DNA from: DATAAP01 sp041690495
GTDB taxonomy: Bacteria; Pseudomonadota; Alphaproteobacteria; CACIAM-22H2
Length of the DNA: 64,000 bases
Assembly (NCBI GenBank): GCA_041690495.1
Contig: JAWLHE010000007.1
Span: 1 to 64,000, forward strand
Direction of reading: 5' to 3'
Shown in pieces: positions 55,547 to 64,000 of this stretch (the first letter of the stretch is position 1; the number at the start of each line of letters is the position of its first letter). A model generated the notes under the pieces. It did no database searches and was not told the DNA's origin. It was given only the letters and a program-made list of their open reading frames with translations. Position numbers and translations under genes: made by a program.

Positions 55547-56515
55547 TCAGTTCTGCCCGGTGGCGGGCGCCTCGCGCAGAAGGACGATGCTGATGCGCCG
55601 GTTGCGCGGGTCCGTGGGATCGTCGGCGAAGAGGGGTTCCTGGTCGGCCTTGCCGACGACGCGGCTGATGCGCTCGCCGCGGACGCCGGCCTCGAGCAGA
55701 CCGCGGCGGCTCGAGTTGGCGCGGTCAGTCGACAGCTCCCAGTTGTCATATGCGCGGCTGCCCTGGGCATAGGGCGTGGCATCCGTGTGGCCGGTGACGG
55801 CGATCTTGTTAGGCAGGCGTTGCACGGCTTTCGCCACCAGTGCAAGAAGCTGGCGCGTATGGTCGTATGGCGCAGCGGACCCCAGCGGAAACATGGCGAC
55901 ACGGCCCTGGTCGACGATCTGGATGCGCATTCCTTCCGGCGTGCGGTCGATGATCAGGTTCTGCGCAAGCTCGCGCAGCTCCGGAATATCCTGGATGGCC
56001 TGGCGAAGGTCATGCTCCGCCCTGGCGAACTCCTCCTCCTCGCGTTTCGCCAATGCCTTCTGGACGTCCTCCTCCGTGACTTCCTTCTTTGCGGTTTCGG
56101 CCGGCGGGGACTGCTTGTCTGCTTCGGCCTCACCGGCGTTCTTCTCGCTCAGCCCTTCATCCCGAGACTCGTTATCCGTCTCCTCGGAATCCTCTTGCGC
56201 GGGGTCCTGCGGAATGCCCATGACCACGCCGCCGGTTACCTTCGCCATTTGGCCCTCGGCGAGGACGGTGCCGCCGAGGATCGCGCCGCTGCCGCTGTTG
56301 GCACGCGACACGCTCTCGGGCGTGAAATACTGGGCAATGCCTTCCTTCTGCTCCTCCGTCGTGACGTTCAGGAGCCAAAGCAGCAGGAAGAACGCCATCA
56401 TCGCCGTTACGAAATCGGCATACGCGACTTTCCAGGCACCGCCATGATGGGGGTGCTCGCCGTGCTTCTTCTTACGGATGATGATGACGGGCTGATTGCT
56501 CTTCTCGACGGCCAT
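55547..56515 (-). CDS. motB: Flagellar motor stator protein MotB
   Basis: 322 residues. A cytosolic N-terminus precedes one membrane helix with the proton-channel aspartate D34 in AYADFVTAMMAFFLLLWLLN. A linker rich in Glu and Asp (about 90-165) follows. The OmpA-like peptidoglycan-binding domain has NKIAVTGHTDATPYAQG and ELSTDRANSSRRGLLEAG. It anchors the stator to the wall. motA lies 20 bases upstream. No other flagellar genes are in the window. Confidence 0.94.
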   Translation of the reverse strand: MAVEKSNQPVIIIRKKKHGEHPHHGGAWKVAYADFVTAMMAFFLLLWLLNVTTEEQKEGIAQYFTPESVSRANSGSGAILGGTVLAEGQMAKVTGGVVMGIPQDPAQEDSEETDNESRDEGLSEKNAGEAEADKQSPPAETAKKEVTEEDVQKALAKREEEEFARAEHDLRQAIQDIPELRELAQNLIIDRTPEGMRIQIVDQGRVAMFPLGSAAPYDHTRQLLALVAKAVQRLPNKIAVTGHTDATPYAQGSRAYDNWELSTDRANSSRRGLLEAGVRGERISRVVGKADQEPLFADDPTDPRNRRISIVLLREAPATGQN

Positions 56516-56535
56516 CGGCTAGCTCCCGCGCCTCG

Positions 56536-57396
56536 CTAGACCGGCGGAAGCGCGGCGACGGCCTCTTCGACTTCGTAGAATGTCGGCCGTACGTTCGAAA
56601 GGAGCGCCTTGCGCGCGAACTCGACCGCTACGGCCGGCGCATAGCCCTGCAGGTAAGCAAGCAGGCCCGCCTTGATGCAGAGAAGGTACTTGACCTCGGC
56701 ATCGTAGCGCGCCTTGAGCGCGCTCGAGATCGGACCGACGAAGCCATAGGACAGGAAGACGCCGAGAAACGTGCCGACCAGCGCCGCGCCGATCAGCTTC
56801 CCGAGCACTTCGGGCGGCTCGCTGATGGCTCCCATGGTCTTGATGACGCCGAGCACCGCCGCGACGATGCCGAGCGCGGGCATGCCATCGGCCATGGTCT
56901 GCAGCGCCGATGCGACCTGGCTCTTCTCGGAATGATGGGTTTCGATCTCCTCGTCGATCAGCGCTTCCATCTCGTGCGCATTGTCGGTGCCGAGCGTCAG
57001 CAGGCGGAGATAGTCGCAGAGAAACGTCATCGCATAATGGTCGGACGCGAATATCGGAAACTTTGGCCACAACGTGCTCTCGTCGGGCTTCTCGACATGC
57101 TGCTCGAGCGCCAGCATCCCCTTGGACTTGGCGAGCTTGAACACCGTGTAGAGAAGGGAGAGCAGTTCCAGATAAGCCTCTTTCGAATAGGGCGATCCCT
57201 TCAGCAACTGGCCCATCGCCCCGCCGACGCGCTTGATGACCGGCAACGGTGTGGCAATGATGAATGCGCCGACCGCGGCGCCGCCGATAATCACAAGCTC
57301 GAACGGCTGCATCAGGACGGCGAGCTTGCCGCCCATCGCCATATAGCCGCCAATGACGCAGACGAACGTCGTCGCCGCACCGACCAGGAACAACAT
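56536..57396 (-). CDS. motA: Flagellar motor stator protein MotA
   Basis: 286 residues with two N-terminal and two C-terminal membrane helices (FELVIIGGAAVGAFIIAT and MADGMPALGIVAAVLGVIKTMGAI, IGAALVGTFLGVFLSYGFVGPISSAL) and a large cytoplasmic loop. This is the standard MotA layout with the proton-channel helix pair. It forms a stator with MotB. Two hairpins lie in the 109-base gap between it and ilvA. Confidence 0.95.
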   Translation of the reverse strand: MLFLVGAATTFVCVIGGYMAMGGKLAVLMQPFELVIIGGAAVGAFIIATPLPVIKRVGGAMGQLLKGSPYSKEAYLELLSLLYTVFKLAKSKGMLALEQHVEKPDESTLWPKFPIFASDHYAMTFLCDYLRLLTLGTDNAHEMEALIDEEIETHHSEKSQVASALQTMADGMPALGIVAAVLGVIKTMGAISEPPEVLGKLIGAALVGTFLGVFLSYGFVGPISSALKARYDAEVKYLLCIKAGLLAYLQGYAPAVAVEFARKALLSNVRPTFYEVEEAVAALPPV

Positions 57397-57415
57397 AAGC
57401 TAGTGCCTCGCCAAT

Positions 57416-57470
57416 CCGTGCGCGCTGCACGCACGGGCGAAACACGATGAGCGGATCAGGTTAAGATCCG
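57416..57470. other. Two hairpins between ilvA and motA
   Basis: CCGTGCG (57416-57422) pairs with CGCACGG (57430-57436), and CGGATC (57452-57457) pairs with GATCCG (57465-57470). No U-run follows either stem on the minus strand, so they are not clear terminators. They may be part of the motA leader. Confidence 0.35.
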
Positions 57471-57505
57471 GTTTATCAATCAAAACCGCCAGTTGTACCG
57501 GGACG

Positions 57506-58735
57506 TTAAGGCCGGTCCGCGGCCGTGTTGCCGAGCAGCCGCACGCGGATACCCGACTGCTGGATCCGGTCGATGATCTCGTCGAGATGCGCCTTGTTGC
57601 GGGTCTCGAGCACGATATCAAGATCGGCGCGCGTCACCGGCACGTCCTGGAACAGACGCTGGTGGTAGATCTCGATCACGTTTCCGCCGGCGTCGGCGAT
57701 GGCATTTGCGACACGGGCGAGCATGCCGGGCGTGTCGGTGATCTCGACGCGGAGCTTCGCTATGCGTCCGTCCCGGGAGAGGCCTCTCATGAGAATGGAG
57801 GCAAGAAGGCGCGCGTCGATGTTGCCGCCGGAAACAATCAGGCCCACCCGCTTGCCGCGGAAACGGTCCGGCTCGGCCAGCAACGCCGCGAGCGCCGCGG
57901 CACCGGCACCCTCGGCCGTCACCTTTGCCTCCGTCAGCGTCAGGTTGACCGCGCGCTCCAGCGTCGGCTCTGCGACGGTGACCATTTCATCGACGTAGCG
58001 CCTGACCAGGGCGCGGGTCAGCGCTCCGGGCTCCTTGACGGCAATGCCCTCTGCGATCGTCGAGCCTCCGCCCGCGGACACTGCGCCTCGCTCCAGATAT
58101 GCAGCCATGGAGGGGTAAAGCGCCGCCTGGACGCCGATGACTTTCAGCGCATGGTTGATCGCCTTCGCCGCGATGCCGCAGCCGGAGATCAGGCCGCCGC
58201 CGCCGACCGGGACGACCAGCATGTCGAGGTCCGGTGCCGCGGCGAGCATCTCGAGTGCAACCGTGCCCTGGCCGGCGATTACGAGCGGATCGTCATAAGG
58301 ATGGATGAAGATCAGAGACTCGGTGCGCGCGTGCGCCTCGGCGAAGGCGGCCGCCTCCGATAATGTCTCGCCCTCGAGCATGACTCTCGCGCCGAGGGCG
58401 CTGGTCCGGTCGACCTTGGTGAACGGCGTTCCCTTGGGCATCACGATCGTTGCGGGAATGCCGAGGCGCTGGCAGTGATATGCGACCCCCTGGGCGTGAT
58501 TGCCGGCGGACATGGCTATGACGCCGCGCTCTCGCGCGCCCTTGTCGAGGCTCAGCAGCTTGAACAGCGCGCCGCGGACTTTGAACGAGCCGGTGTGCTG
58601 GAGGTTCTCGAGTTTGAGGACGATGTCCGCGCCGGTGAGGGCCGAGAGCCGCGGCGATGGAACGGTCGGCGTGGAAATCACCGCGCCGGCGATCTGCGCT
58701 GCGGCTTTCCGGATCAGGTCGAGTGAGATGTCCAT
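57506..58735 (-). CDS. ilvA: Threonine ammonia-lyase with ACT-like C-terminus
   Basis: 409 residues. The PLP lysine is K52 in SFKVRGALFKL, with SAGNHAQGVAYHC the phosphate-side motif and PVGGGGLISGC the glycine loop. A C-terminal ACT-like domain (about 325-400) carries RVEITDTPGMLARVANAIADAGGNVIEIYHQR. It deaminates threonine to 2-oxobutyrate and is the more canonical of the two dehydratases in the window. It lies directly after the acylase gene with one base between. Confidence 0.9.
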   Translation of the reverse strand: MDISLDLIRKAAAQIAGAVISTPTVPSPRLSALTGADIVLKLENLQHTGSFKVRGALFKLLSLDKGARERGVIAMSAGNHAQGVAYHCQRLGIPATIVMPKGTPFTKVDRTSALGARVMLEGETLSEAAAFAEAHARTESLIFIHPYDDPLVIAGQGTVALEMLAAAPDLDMLVVPVGGGGLISGCGIAAKAINHALKVIGVQAALYPSMAAYLERGAVSAGGGSTIAEGIAVKEPGALTRALVRRYVDEMVTVAEPTLERAVNLTLTEAKVTAEGAGAAALAALLAEPDRFRGKRVGLIVSGGNIDARLLASILMRGLSRDGRIAKLRVEITDTPGMLARVANAIADAGGNVIEIYHQRLFQDVPVTRADLDIVLETRNKAHLDEIIDRIQQSGIRVRLLGNTAADRP

Positions 58736-58736
58736 A

Positions 58737-61151
58737 TCAGTGCGGCGCGAGTATCAGGACCGATCCGGCCGATTGCAAGCGGGTGCGGTCGCCGGAGATG
58801 GCGAAGTGCAGACCGTCCGCCCATTCCTGCGCGAGATCGCCCCAGTGGCGCGACAGCGGATTGCCCGATTGGCCGGGCGCAATCATGAACTCGGACCTGT
58901 CGAGATCGGCGAGGTCGTAGATCGCCCGCAGGCTCGCGCCGTGGGTATGCGGAAATGCGATGTCGCGGACGCTGCTGAGGCCGGCACCGCGATTGACGGT
59001 AAAGTAATCGCCGTCGGTCGGCACCCGGAAACCGACGAGGTCGCGCATCATCCAGATCCGATCAAAGACGCCGTGCCGGAACGGTGCGTAGTGCGCATCG
59101 CCCCAGCGCCAGCGCGTCATCTCGCGGCCGTACGTGCTCGCGAGATCGTCGAGCGATCTCGCCAGAGCGCTCGCGATCCGGCCTGCGCAATCTTCGCGAC
59201 CGGCGGTGCGTACGTCGTCGCAGAACGGCGAGTCTCCGGCAAGCGCCGACCCGATCAGGGCGGGGTACTCGCCGAGCAACTCATCGGCCTGCTCGCCGAG
59301 CTCGTCGGCGATGAGGCTGTAGGTCAGCTCGCGAATCCAGCTGTTGAAGATGAGCGGCTCGGGCCGGTCGCGATCCATCGCGCCGTCCCATTGACGCAGC
59401 ATCTCCTGGGCACGGCGGGCGTCGTCGTTGATCGGTGCCACGGCGAGCAGTCGTGGCAACAGCTCGCGCGCGTATAGCGAGACGGAATCGTGCAAGATCG
59501 CTGCCATGCTTCCGGCATCGTGCATGGGCCGCGCATCGATAAGATCGACGATGCGGCGTGCGCGGAACGGCGAATCCCAGTCGCGGCTGATGAAGTCGGG
59601 GAAGTCGTCCGGCACGATCCGGTTATTTGCATTGACGAGCCGCCCCTCGGACGGGTTCAGCGCGTGCGGCAGCGCCTCGAAAGGCACGAAACCGTCCCAG
59701 TCGTATTCACCGGTCCAGCCCGGATGCGGCATCCAGCCGTCTCCGGCTTTTCGGCGTGGCACGAGGGCAGGGCTGTAGATGCCGATCTGCCCTTCCGTAT
59801 CGGCGTAGACGATATTCTGCATCGGCGCGTGCCAGTCGCGCAGCGCAGCGACGAAGCTGCCCCAGTCCGTCGCCCGGTTGAGCGCGAAGAGCGCGGCCGG
59901 CGTCCGGTCCGTGACATGAAACGCGGGTGCCGCTAGTGCCAGCACGTGATCGGGCGGCGCCGCCGCGCGCGCTGCAACAGTGAGATCGGACAGGACCGGC
60001 CCGTGGCGTGTCGACCGGGATGTGACGATTGCATCGTCCTGTCCCTTGACCTTGATCGTGTCGTGCCGCGTCGTGAACGGGTGCGATCCGTCGGGCGTCA
60101 GATAGCGGCTCGGATTGCCGGGATCGAGCCGCTCTACATAGATATCCCATGTGTCCGCGTTGGTCGTGGTGAAGCCCCAGGCAATGCGCCCGTTATGGCC
60201 CAGGATGACGGCTGGCACGCCCGGTGCGGTCGCGCCCACGAGCGTCAGGCCGGGGCTTTCGATGCGGGCCAGATACCATTGGCCCGGCGCGCGGAGGCCC
60301 AGATGTGGATCGTTGGCCAGAAGCGGCCGGCCAGTGGCGGTCCTCGACCCGGCGAGCGCCCATTCGTTCGAGGCCTGCGACGGGCCGAGCGGCGGTGGGA
60401 GCGCCTCGGCCAGACTACCGAGATCGAGTTGGCGGTAGAGCCCGACATACTTCAGCGTCGTTGCGTCGTCGGCAGGCCAATTGGGCCAGAGCTGCGCCAG
60501 CATTTCGGGAGGCAAACGGGTCGCCAGGCGCGCACGGGCGAGCTCGCCACGCCAGTTCCCGGAGAGCTGCAGCGCCATCAACTTGCCCCAGAGCAGGGAA
60601 TCGCGCGGCTGCCACGGCTCCGGCGTGCGGCCGAGAATGGCGAACTCGGGCGGCCAGGCGCCGGAATGCCCGGCCAGGAATGCGTTCACCCCGGCGGAAT
60701 ATGCGTCCAGCAGCTCCCGCCATCTTGGCTCCAGCACCGCGAGCGTTGCGTCGGCACGACCCACCAGATCCAGTGCGCGCATGAAGCGATCCTGATCGAT
60801 CGTCGGCGGGCCGATCACCTCCGACAACCGACCCTGCGCGAGAAGGCGCGTGAAGTCCATCTGGAAGAGCCGGTCTTGTGCATGCACGAAGCCGAGCGCG
60901 TACATCGCATCGGACTCGCTTACTGCGAAGATGCTCGGGACGCCGCGCGCGTCACGGATGACCTCGACAGGCGCGGTGATCCCCTGCACCACGATCCGCC
61001 CGTTCGCGGTCGGCAGCGATGTGCGCAACCAGGCATACGCGCCGCCGGCAGCAATAGAGATAGCGACGAGCAGGGCGAGCGCAATCCGTGCAAACACGCG
61101 TCGCCTGCTCTTGCCGCGACGTCGCCGGCGAAAGAGGGATCTGGCGGCCAA
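58737..61151 (-). CDS. Penicillin-acylase-family Ntn hydrolase
   Basis: 804 residues. A membrane-anchor or signal helix (about 20-42) follows an arginine-rich N-terminus. The alpha-subunit-like region ends before the autoproteolytic nucleophile Ser261 in QASNEWALAGSRT, and GNP/HPGWTGEYDWDGFVPFEALPHALNP and RPLLANDPHLGLRAPGQWY are classical for the family. It may act on acyl-homoserine lactones, penicillins or other amides; the substrate is unknown. It is 24 bases downstream of the aldehyde dehydrogenase and one base upstream of ilvA. Confidence 0.91.
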   Translation of the reverse strand: MAARSLFRRRRRGKSRRRVFARIALALLVAISIAAGGAYAWLRTSLPTANGRIVVQGITAPVEVIRDARGVPSIFAVSESDAMYALGFVHAQDRLFQMDFTRLLAQGRLSEVIGPPTIDQDRFMRALDLVGRADATLAVLEPRWRELLDAYSAGVNAFLAGHSGAWPPEFAILGRTPEPWQPRDSLLWGKLMALQLSGNWRGELARARLATRLPPEMLAQLWPNWPADDATTLKYVGLYRQLDLGSLAEALPPPLGPSQASNEWALAGSRTATGRPLLANDPHLGLRAPGQWYLARIESPGLTLVGATAPGVPAVILGHNGRIAWGFTTTNADTWDIYVERLDPGNPSRYLTPDGSHPFTTRHDTIKVKGQDDAIVTSRSTRHGPVLSDLTVAARAAAPPDHVLALAAPAFHVTDRTPAALFALNRATDWGSFVAALRDWHAPMQNIVYADTEGQIGIYSPALVPRRKAGDGWMPHPGWTGEYDWDGFVPFEALPHALNPSEGRLVNANNRIVPDDFPDFISRDWDSPFRARRIVDLIDARPMHDAGSMAAILHDSVSLYARELLPRLLAVAPINDDARRAQEMLRQWDGAMDRDRPEPLIFNSWIRELTYSLIADELGEQADELLGEYPALIGSALAGDSPFCDDVRTAGREDCAGRIASALARSLDDLASTYGREMTRWRWGDAHYAPFRHGVFDRIWMMRDLVGFRVPTDGDYFTVNRGAGLSSVRDIAFPHTHGASLRAIYDLADLDRSEFMIAPGQSGNPLSRHWGDLAQEWADGLHFAISGDRTRLQSAGSVLILAPH

Positions 61152-61175
61152 GGCCGTACGAAGCCCCGTGCCCGA

Positions 61176-62678
61176 TCAGGTCATGTTCAAGATGATCGTT
61201 TTCTTCTGGGTGAAATGCTCAAGCATCGCCTCGAGCGAGGCCTCCTTGCCGAGCCCGGATTGCTTGATGCCGCCGTAGGAGAGACCGGGTTGAACGACCA
61301 GGTTCTGGTTGACCTGCACGAAACCCGCCTGCAGGCGGCGCGTCGCATCGAGAGCGGTCTTGAGGTCCCTGGTCCACACGGTTGCCGCGAGGCCGTAGTC
61401 CGAATCATTGGCGGCCGCAAGTACCTGCTCGTACTCCGTCCATTTGATGACGCAGGTGACCGGCCCGAAAATCTCCTCGCGCGCGACCGGACTGTCATTG
61501 TCGACACCGGTCACGATGACCGGACGCACGAACAGGCCATTCTTGAGCTTGGGATCGTCCGGCATGGCAGAGCATTCGATCGTCTTCGCACCGGGCGTCT
61601 TTCGGCCGATCTCGATATAGGCGTTCACCTTGTCGAGCTGGGGCTTAGAGATGATGCAGCCGATATCGGTTGCCTCGTCCAGGGGGTCGCCCATCGTCAT
61701 GGCATCGACCTTCTCTTTCAGCTTGGCGACAAATGCGTCGTGCAGGCTGGCATGGACAAAGATGCGGCTCGCGGCAGTACAGCTCTGGCCCTGGCGCGTG
61801 AAGCGCATGCCGGTAACGGCGCCGGCGACGGCGCGATCGAGATCGGCATCGGGCATGATGATCATCGGACTCTTGCCGCCGAGTTCCAGCGTGACCGGCA
61901 TCAGCTTGTCCGCGGCGGTGCGATAGATCGTTTTTCCGGTCTCGACCGAACCGGTGAAGGTAACCTTGCCGACCTTGGGATGGGCAACAAGCGGGCCGCC
62001 GCATTCCGGTCCGAAGCCGGAGAGGATGTTGAATACGCCCGGCGGCAGCACCTGGTTCATGATCTGGCAGGTGCGCAGAACGGCGAGGGGAGTCTCCTCT
62101 GCCGACTTCACGACCACCGTATTTCCCGCGACCAGGGCGGGCGCGATCTTGTAGGCCATCAGCATCATCGGCACGTTCCAGGGGATGATGGCGCCGACTA
62201 CGCCGATCGGCTCGCGCACGGTCACCGTCAGCATTTCGGGGCTGAACGGGACGGACTCTCCCTTCAGTTCCGAGGCAAGGCCGCCGTAGAACACGAATGC
62301 GTCGGCGAGGACCGACGTCTCGCCGCGGCTCTCGGTGCGCAATGCCTTGCCGGCTTCCAGTGCCACCAGGCGGGCCAGTTCCTCGACGTGATCATTGAGG
62401 ACCCGGCCGCATTCGGCCAGGAGCTTGCCGCGCTGGCGCGCGGAGAGCTTGGCCCAGCCCTGCTGTGCCTTCACCGCCGCCGCCACCGCGGCATCGACGT
62501 CGGCCTTCTCGCCCAACGCGGCGCGGCCGATTTCCTGGCCGCTCGCCGGATTCATGACGGCGAAGGTCTTTCCGGATATCGCCGGGACCAGCGCTCCGTC
62601 GATCAGGTTGTAGCCTGACATGATCTTGGCCAGGGCGAACGGATCGGTGTTGGGCAGGAGGGCATTGCGGGTGGCCAT
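61176..62678 (-). CDS. NAD(P)-dependent aldehyde dehydrogenase
   Basis: 500 residues. Active-site features are Asn168 in IPWNVP, Glu265 in LELGGKSP and the nucleophile Cys300 in RQGQSCTAASR. NAD-binding FTGSVETGK and the C-terminal PGLSYGGIKQSGLGKE are also standard. Substrate is not deducible. The upstream malonyl-CoA synthetase-like gene ends 27 bases earlier, so a link to malonate-semialdehyde or aryl-aldehyde metabolism is possible but unproven. Confidence 0.92.
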   Translation of the reverse strand: MATRNALLPNTDPFALAKIMSGYNLIDGALVPAISGKTFAVMNPASGQEIGRAALGEKADVDAAVAAAVKAQQGWAKLSARQRGKLLAECGRVLNDHVEELARLVALEAGKALRTESRGETSVLADAFVFYGGLASELKGESVPFSPEMLTVTVREPIGVVGAIIPWNVPMMLMAYKIAPALVAGNTVVVKSAEETPLAVLRTCQIMNQVLPPGVFNILSGFGPECGGPLVAHPKVGKVTFTGSVETGKTIYRTAADKLMPVTLELGGKSPMIIMPDADLDRAVAGAVTGMRFTRQGQSCTAASRIFVHASLHDAFVAKLKEKVDAMTMGDPLDEATDIGCIISKPQLDKVNAYIEIGRKTPGAKTIECSAMPDDPKLKNGLFVRPVIVTGVDNDSPVAREEIFGPVTCVIKWTEYEQVLAAANDSDYGLAATVWTRDLKTALDATRRLQAGFVQVNQNLVVQPGLSYGGIKQSGLGKEASLEAMLEHFTQKKTIILNMT

Positions 62679-62705
62679 GCTGGATCCTCGTTTATGGCGG
62701 CGGGG

Positions 62706-64000
62706 CTAGCTGGAAAACGCGTCCTTGTAACGCTCGCGCAAGATGTTCTTCTGAACCTTGCCCATGGCGTTGCGCGGCAGCTCGTCCACGAAAAAGACGC
62801 GCTTGGGCACCTTGAAGTTCGCAAGCTCGTCCTTGAGCCGGTGAATGATGGCGTCGGCGCCGGGTTCCTCTGATCCGCTGCGGTGCTGTACGACCGCGAT
62901 GACGCCTTCGCCGAAATCGGGATGCGGGATGCCGACAACCGCGGACTCCGCGACGCCGTCGATCCGGTCGATCTGATCCTCGATCTCCTTGGGATAGACG
63001 TTGAACCCGCCCGAGATGATCAGGTCCTTCGCCCGTCCGGAGATGTAAACATAGCCGCGCTCGTCGATGCGGCCGACATCGCCGGTGACGAAGAAGCCAT
63101 CGGCGCGGAATTCCGCCCTAGTCTTCTCCGGCATCCGCCAGTAGCCCTTGAACACGTTGGGGCCGCGCACCTCGATCACGCCGATCTCACCGGCCGGCAG
63201 AATCCTGCCGGTGTCGTCGGCGACACGGACCTCGACGCCGGGCAGCGCCAGGCCGCAGCTGCCGGCGATGCGCTCGCCCTCGAGCGGGTTCGAGGTCAGC
63301 ATCCCCGTCTCGGTCATGCCATAGCGTTCCAGGATGGTATGGCCCGTATGCCTGCGAAAGCTGTTGAACGTTTCGGTCAGCAGCGGCGCCGAGCCGGCGA
63401 CGAACAGGCGCATGTGCCGGACGAGCGCAGGCGTGAAGCGCTCGTCGGCGAGCAGGCGTACGTAGAAGGTCGGCACGCCCATGAAGACGGTCGCGCGCGG
63501 CAGCAGCCGGATAATCGCATCGACGTCGAACCTGGGCAGGAACAGCATCGACGTGCCATTGAGCAGCACGCAGTTGGTCGCGACGAACAGGCCGTGGGTG
63601 TGAAAGATCGGCAGCGCATGGAGCAGCACGTCGGCGGGCTGGAAACCCCAGGCGCGATGCAGTGTCAGGGCATTGGACCCGAGATTCCAATGCGTCATCA
63701 TCGCGCCCTTGGACCGCCCGGTCGTGCCCGAGGTGTACAGGATCGCGGCGAGATCGTCGCGCGCCGTTTCCACCGTGTCGAATGTCTCGGGCTGGCTCCG
63801 ACTGTGCTCGGCGAGCGAGCCGCCGCCATGCGGGTCGAGCGTCAGGACATGCGGCACTTTGGTACGGCCGGCGATGTCGCGAAACATGGCTTCGGATTCA
63901 GGCCTGCAGACCGCAACCCGGGGTTCGGCATCGCCGAGAAAGTATTCTATCTCGCCGCGCTGATAGGCGGTGTTCAGCGGCAGATAGACGGCCCCGGCGC
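62706..64000 (-). CDS. matB: Malonyl-CoA synthetase-like acyl-CoA ligase (MatB), cut by the window edge
   Basis: About 431 residues are visible, continuing past base 64000. The visible N-terminal part reads GAVYLPLNTAY…EIEYFLGDAEPRVAV, and the AMP-binding P-loop is YTSGTTGRSKGAMMTH. Later motifs are ALPIFHTHGLF, YGMTETGM, GYVYISGRAKDLIISGGFNVYP and the catalytic lysine region PRNAMGKVQKN. These match MatB-type malonate/methylmalonate-CoA ligases. The true start is outside the window. It is the first gene in view of the matB-ALDH-acylase-ilvA run. Confidence 0.88.
   Translation of the reverse strand, partial: AGAVYLPLNTAYQRGEIEYFLGDAEPRVAVCRPESEAMFRDIAGRTKVPHVLTLDPHGGGSLAEHSRSQPETFDTVETARDDLAAILYTSGTTGRSKGAMMTHWNLGSNALTLHRAWGFQPADVLLHALPIFHTHGLFVATNCVLLNGTSMLFLPRFDVDAIIRLLPRATVFMGVPTFYVRLLADERFTPALVRHMRLFVAGSAPLLTETFNSFRRHTGHTILERYGMTETGMLTSNPLEGERIAGSCGLALPGVEVRVADDTGRILPAGEIGVIEVRGPNVFKGYWRMPEKTRAEFRADGFFVTGDVGRIDERGYVYISGRAKDLIISGGFNVYPKEIEDQIDRIDGVAESAVVGIPHPDFGEGVIAVVQHRSGSEEPGADAIIHRLKDELANFKVPKRVFFVDELPRNAMGKVQKNILRERYKDAFSS

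Noticed and set aside
59946..62618. 890-residue plus-strand frame antisense to the acylase and aldehyde dehydrogenase
   Set aside because: It reads through two well-supported genes on the opposite strand and has no recognisable domain.

Overview
The window is high-GC DNA (by eye, not computed) from an alphaproteobacterium, most likely a Rhodospirillales-like lineage. The case rests on several things: a fused IspD/IspF enzyme, dusB followed directly by ntrB and ntrC, the Bpt-type N-end-rule transferase, and a housekeeping run folK / rpoZ / RSH / (sodC) / pdxJ / acpS / lepB / rnc / era / recO / parC. The genus is not resolved. Almost every base is coding, and many neighbouring genes overlap by 1 or 4 bases (ATGA or TGATG), so most clusters are translationally coupled operons.

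Layout. 1-99: the 3' end of an IS5-type transposase, stopping 8 bases from the stop of the first chromosomal gene. 107-2951 (minus): ispDF, a LysE-type exporter, pgpA and pncC. 3018-8102 (plus): a DUF1330 protein, a CcsA-like membrane protein, dusB and the nitrogen two-component pair ntrB/ntrC. The ntrY/ntrX pair often found next is absent. 8119-11554 (minus): a coupled trio of small YIDPG membrane protein, kinase-like/methyltransferase fusion, and membrane alkaline-phosphatase-superfamily enzyme. 11755-13236 (plus): the CinA N-terminal-type domain protein, an orphan receiver and tRNA-Leu(TAA). 13260-21271 (minus): a seven-gene, almost fully overlapping glycan operon with two sugar-nucleotide epimerases, a B12-type radical SAM enzyme, a GT4-like glycosyltransferase and three related CgeB-like glycosyltransferases.

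21600-32516: a stress-type membrane protein with a candidate EcfG promoter, otsB and an orphan mlaC. Next come a diiron ferritin-like enzyme and its TetR regulator on the plus strand, with a perfect 14-base palindrome in the presumed promoter. These converge with a five-gene minus-strand operon (haloacid-dehalogenase-like protein, alpha/beta hydrolase, PLP dehydratase, DMT exporter, 2Fe-2S/FAD reductase). The TetR frame runs 241 bases into the antisense reductase. The lytic transglycosylase lies upstream of that operon.

32628-49342 is mainly housekeeping: dapA, smpB, a pirin, a family-5 uracil-DNA glycosylase with no normal start codon, a phosphoribosyltransferase-HAD fusion, an NYN-domain protein, then the folK to parC run and bioY. 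49478-54010 holds a TRAP transporter whose membrane subunits converge with two tandem minus-strand paralogues of the binding protein, with clear hairpin terminators. 54163-57396: bpt, an RDD protein and motB/motA without other flagellar genes. 57506-64000 (minus): a likely operon of matB (cut by the window edge), an aldehyde dehydrogenase, a penicillin-acylase-family hydrolase and ilvA.

The best candidates for an under-described system are the B12-radical-SAM/CgeB glycan operon, the YIDPG/kinase-methyltransferase/phosphatase-fold trio, and the diiron enzyme with its TetR operator and converging reductase operon. All product calls rest on reading the proteins; no database search was run.
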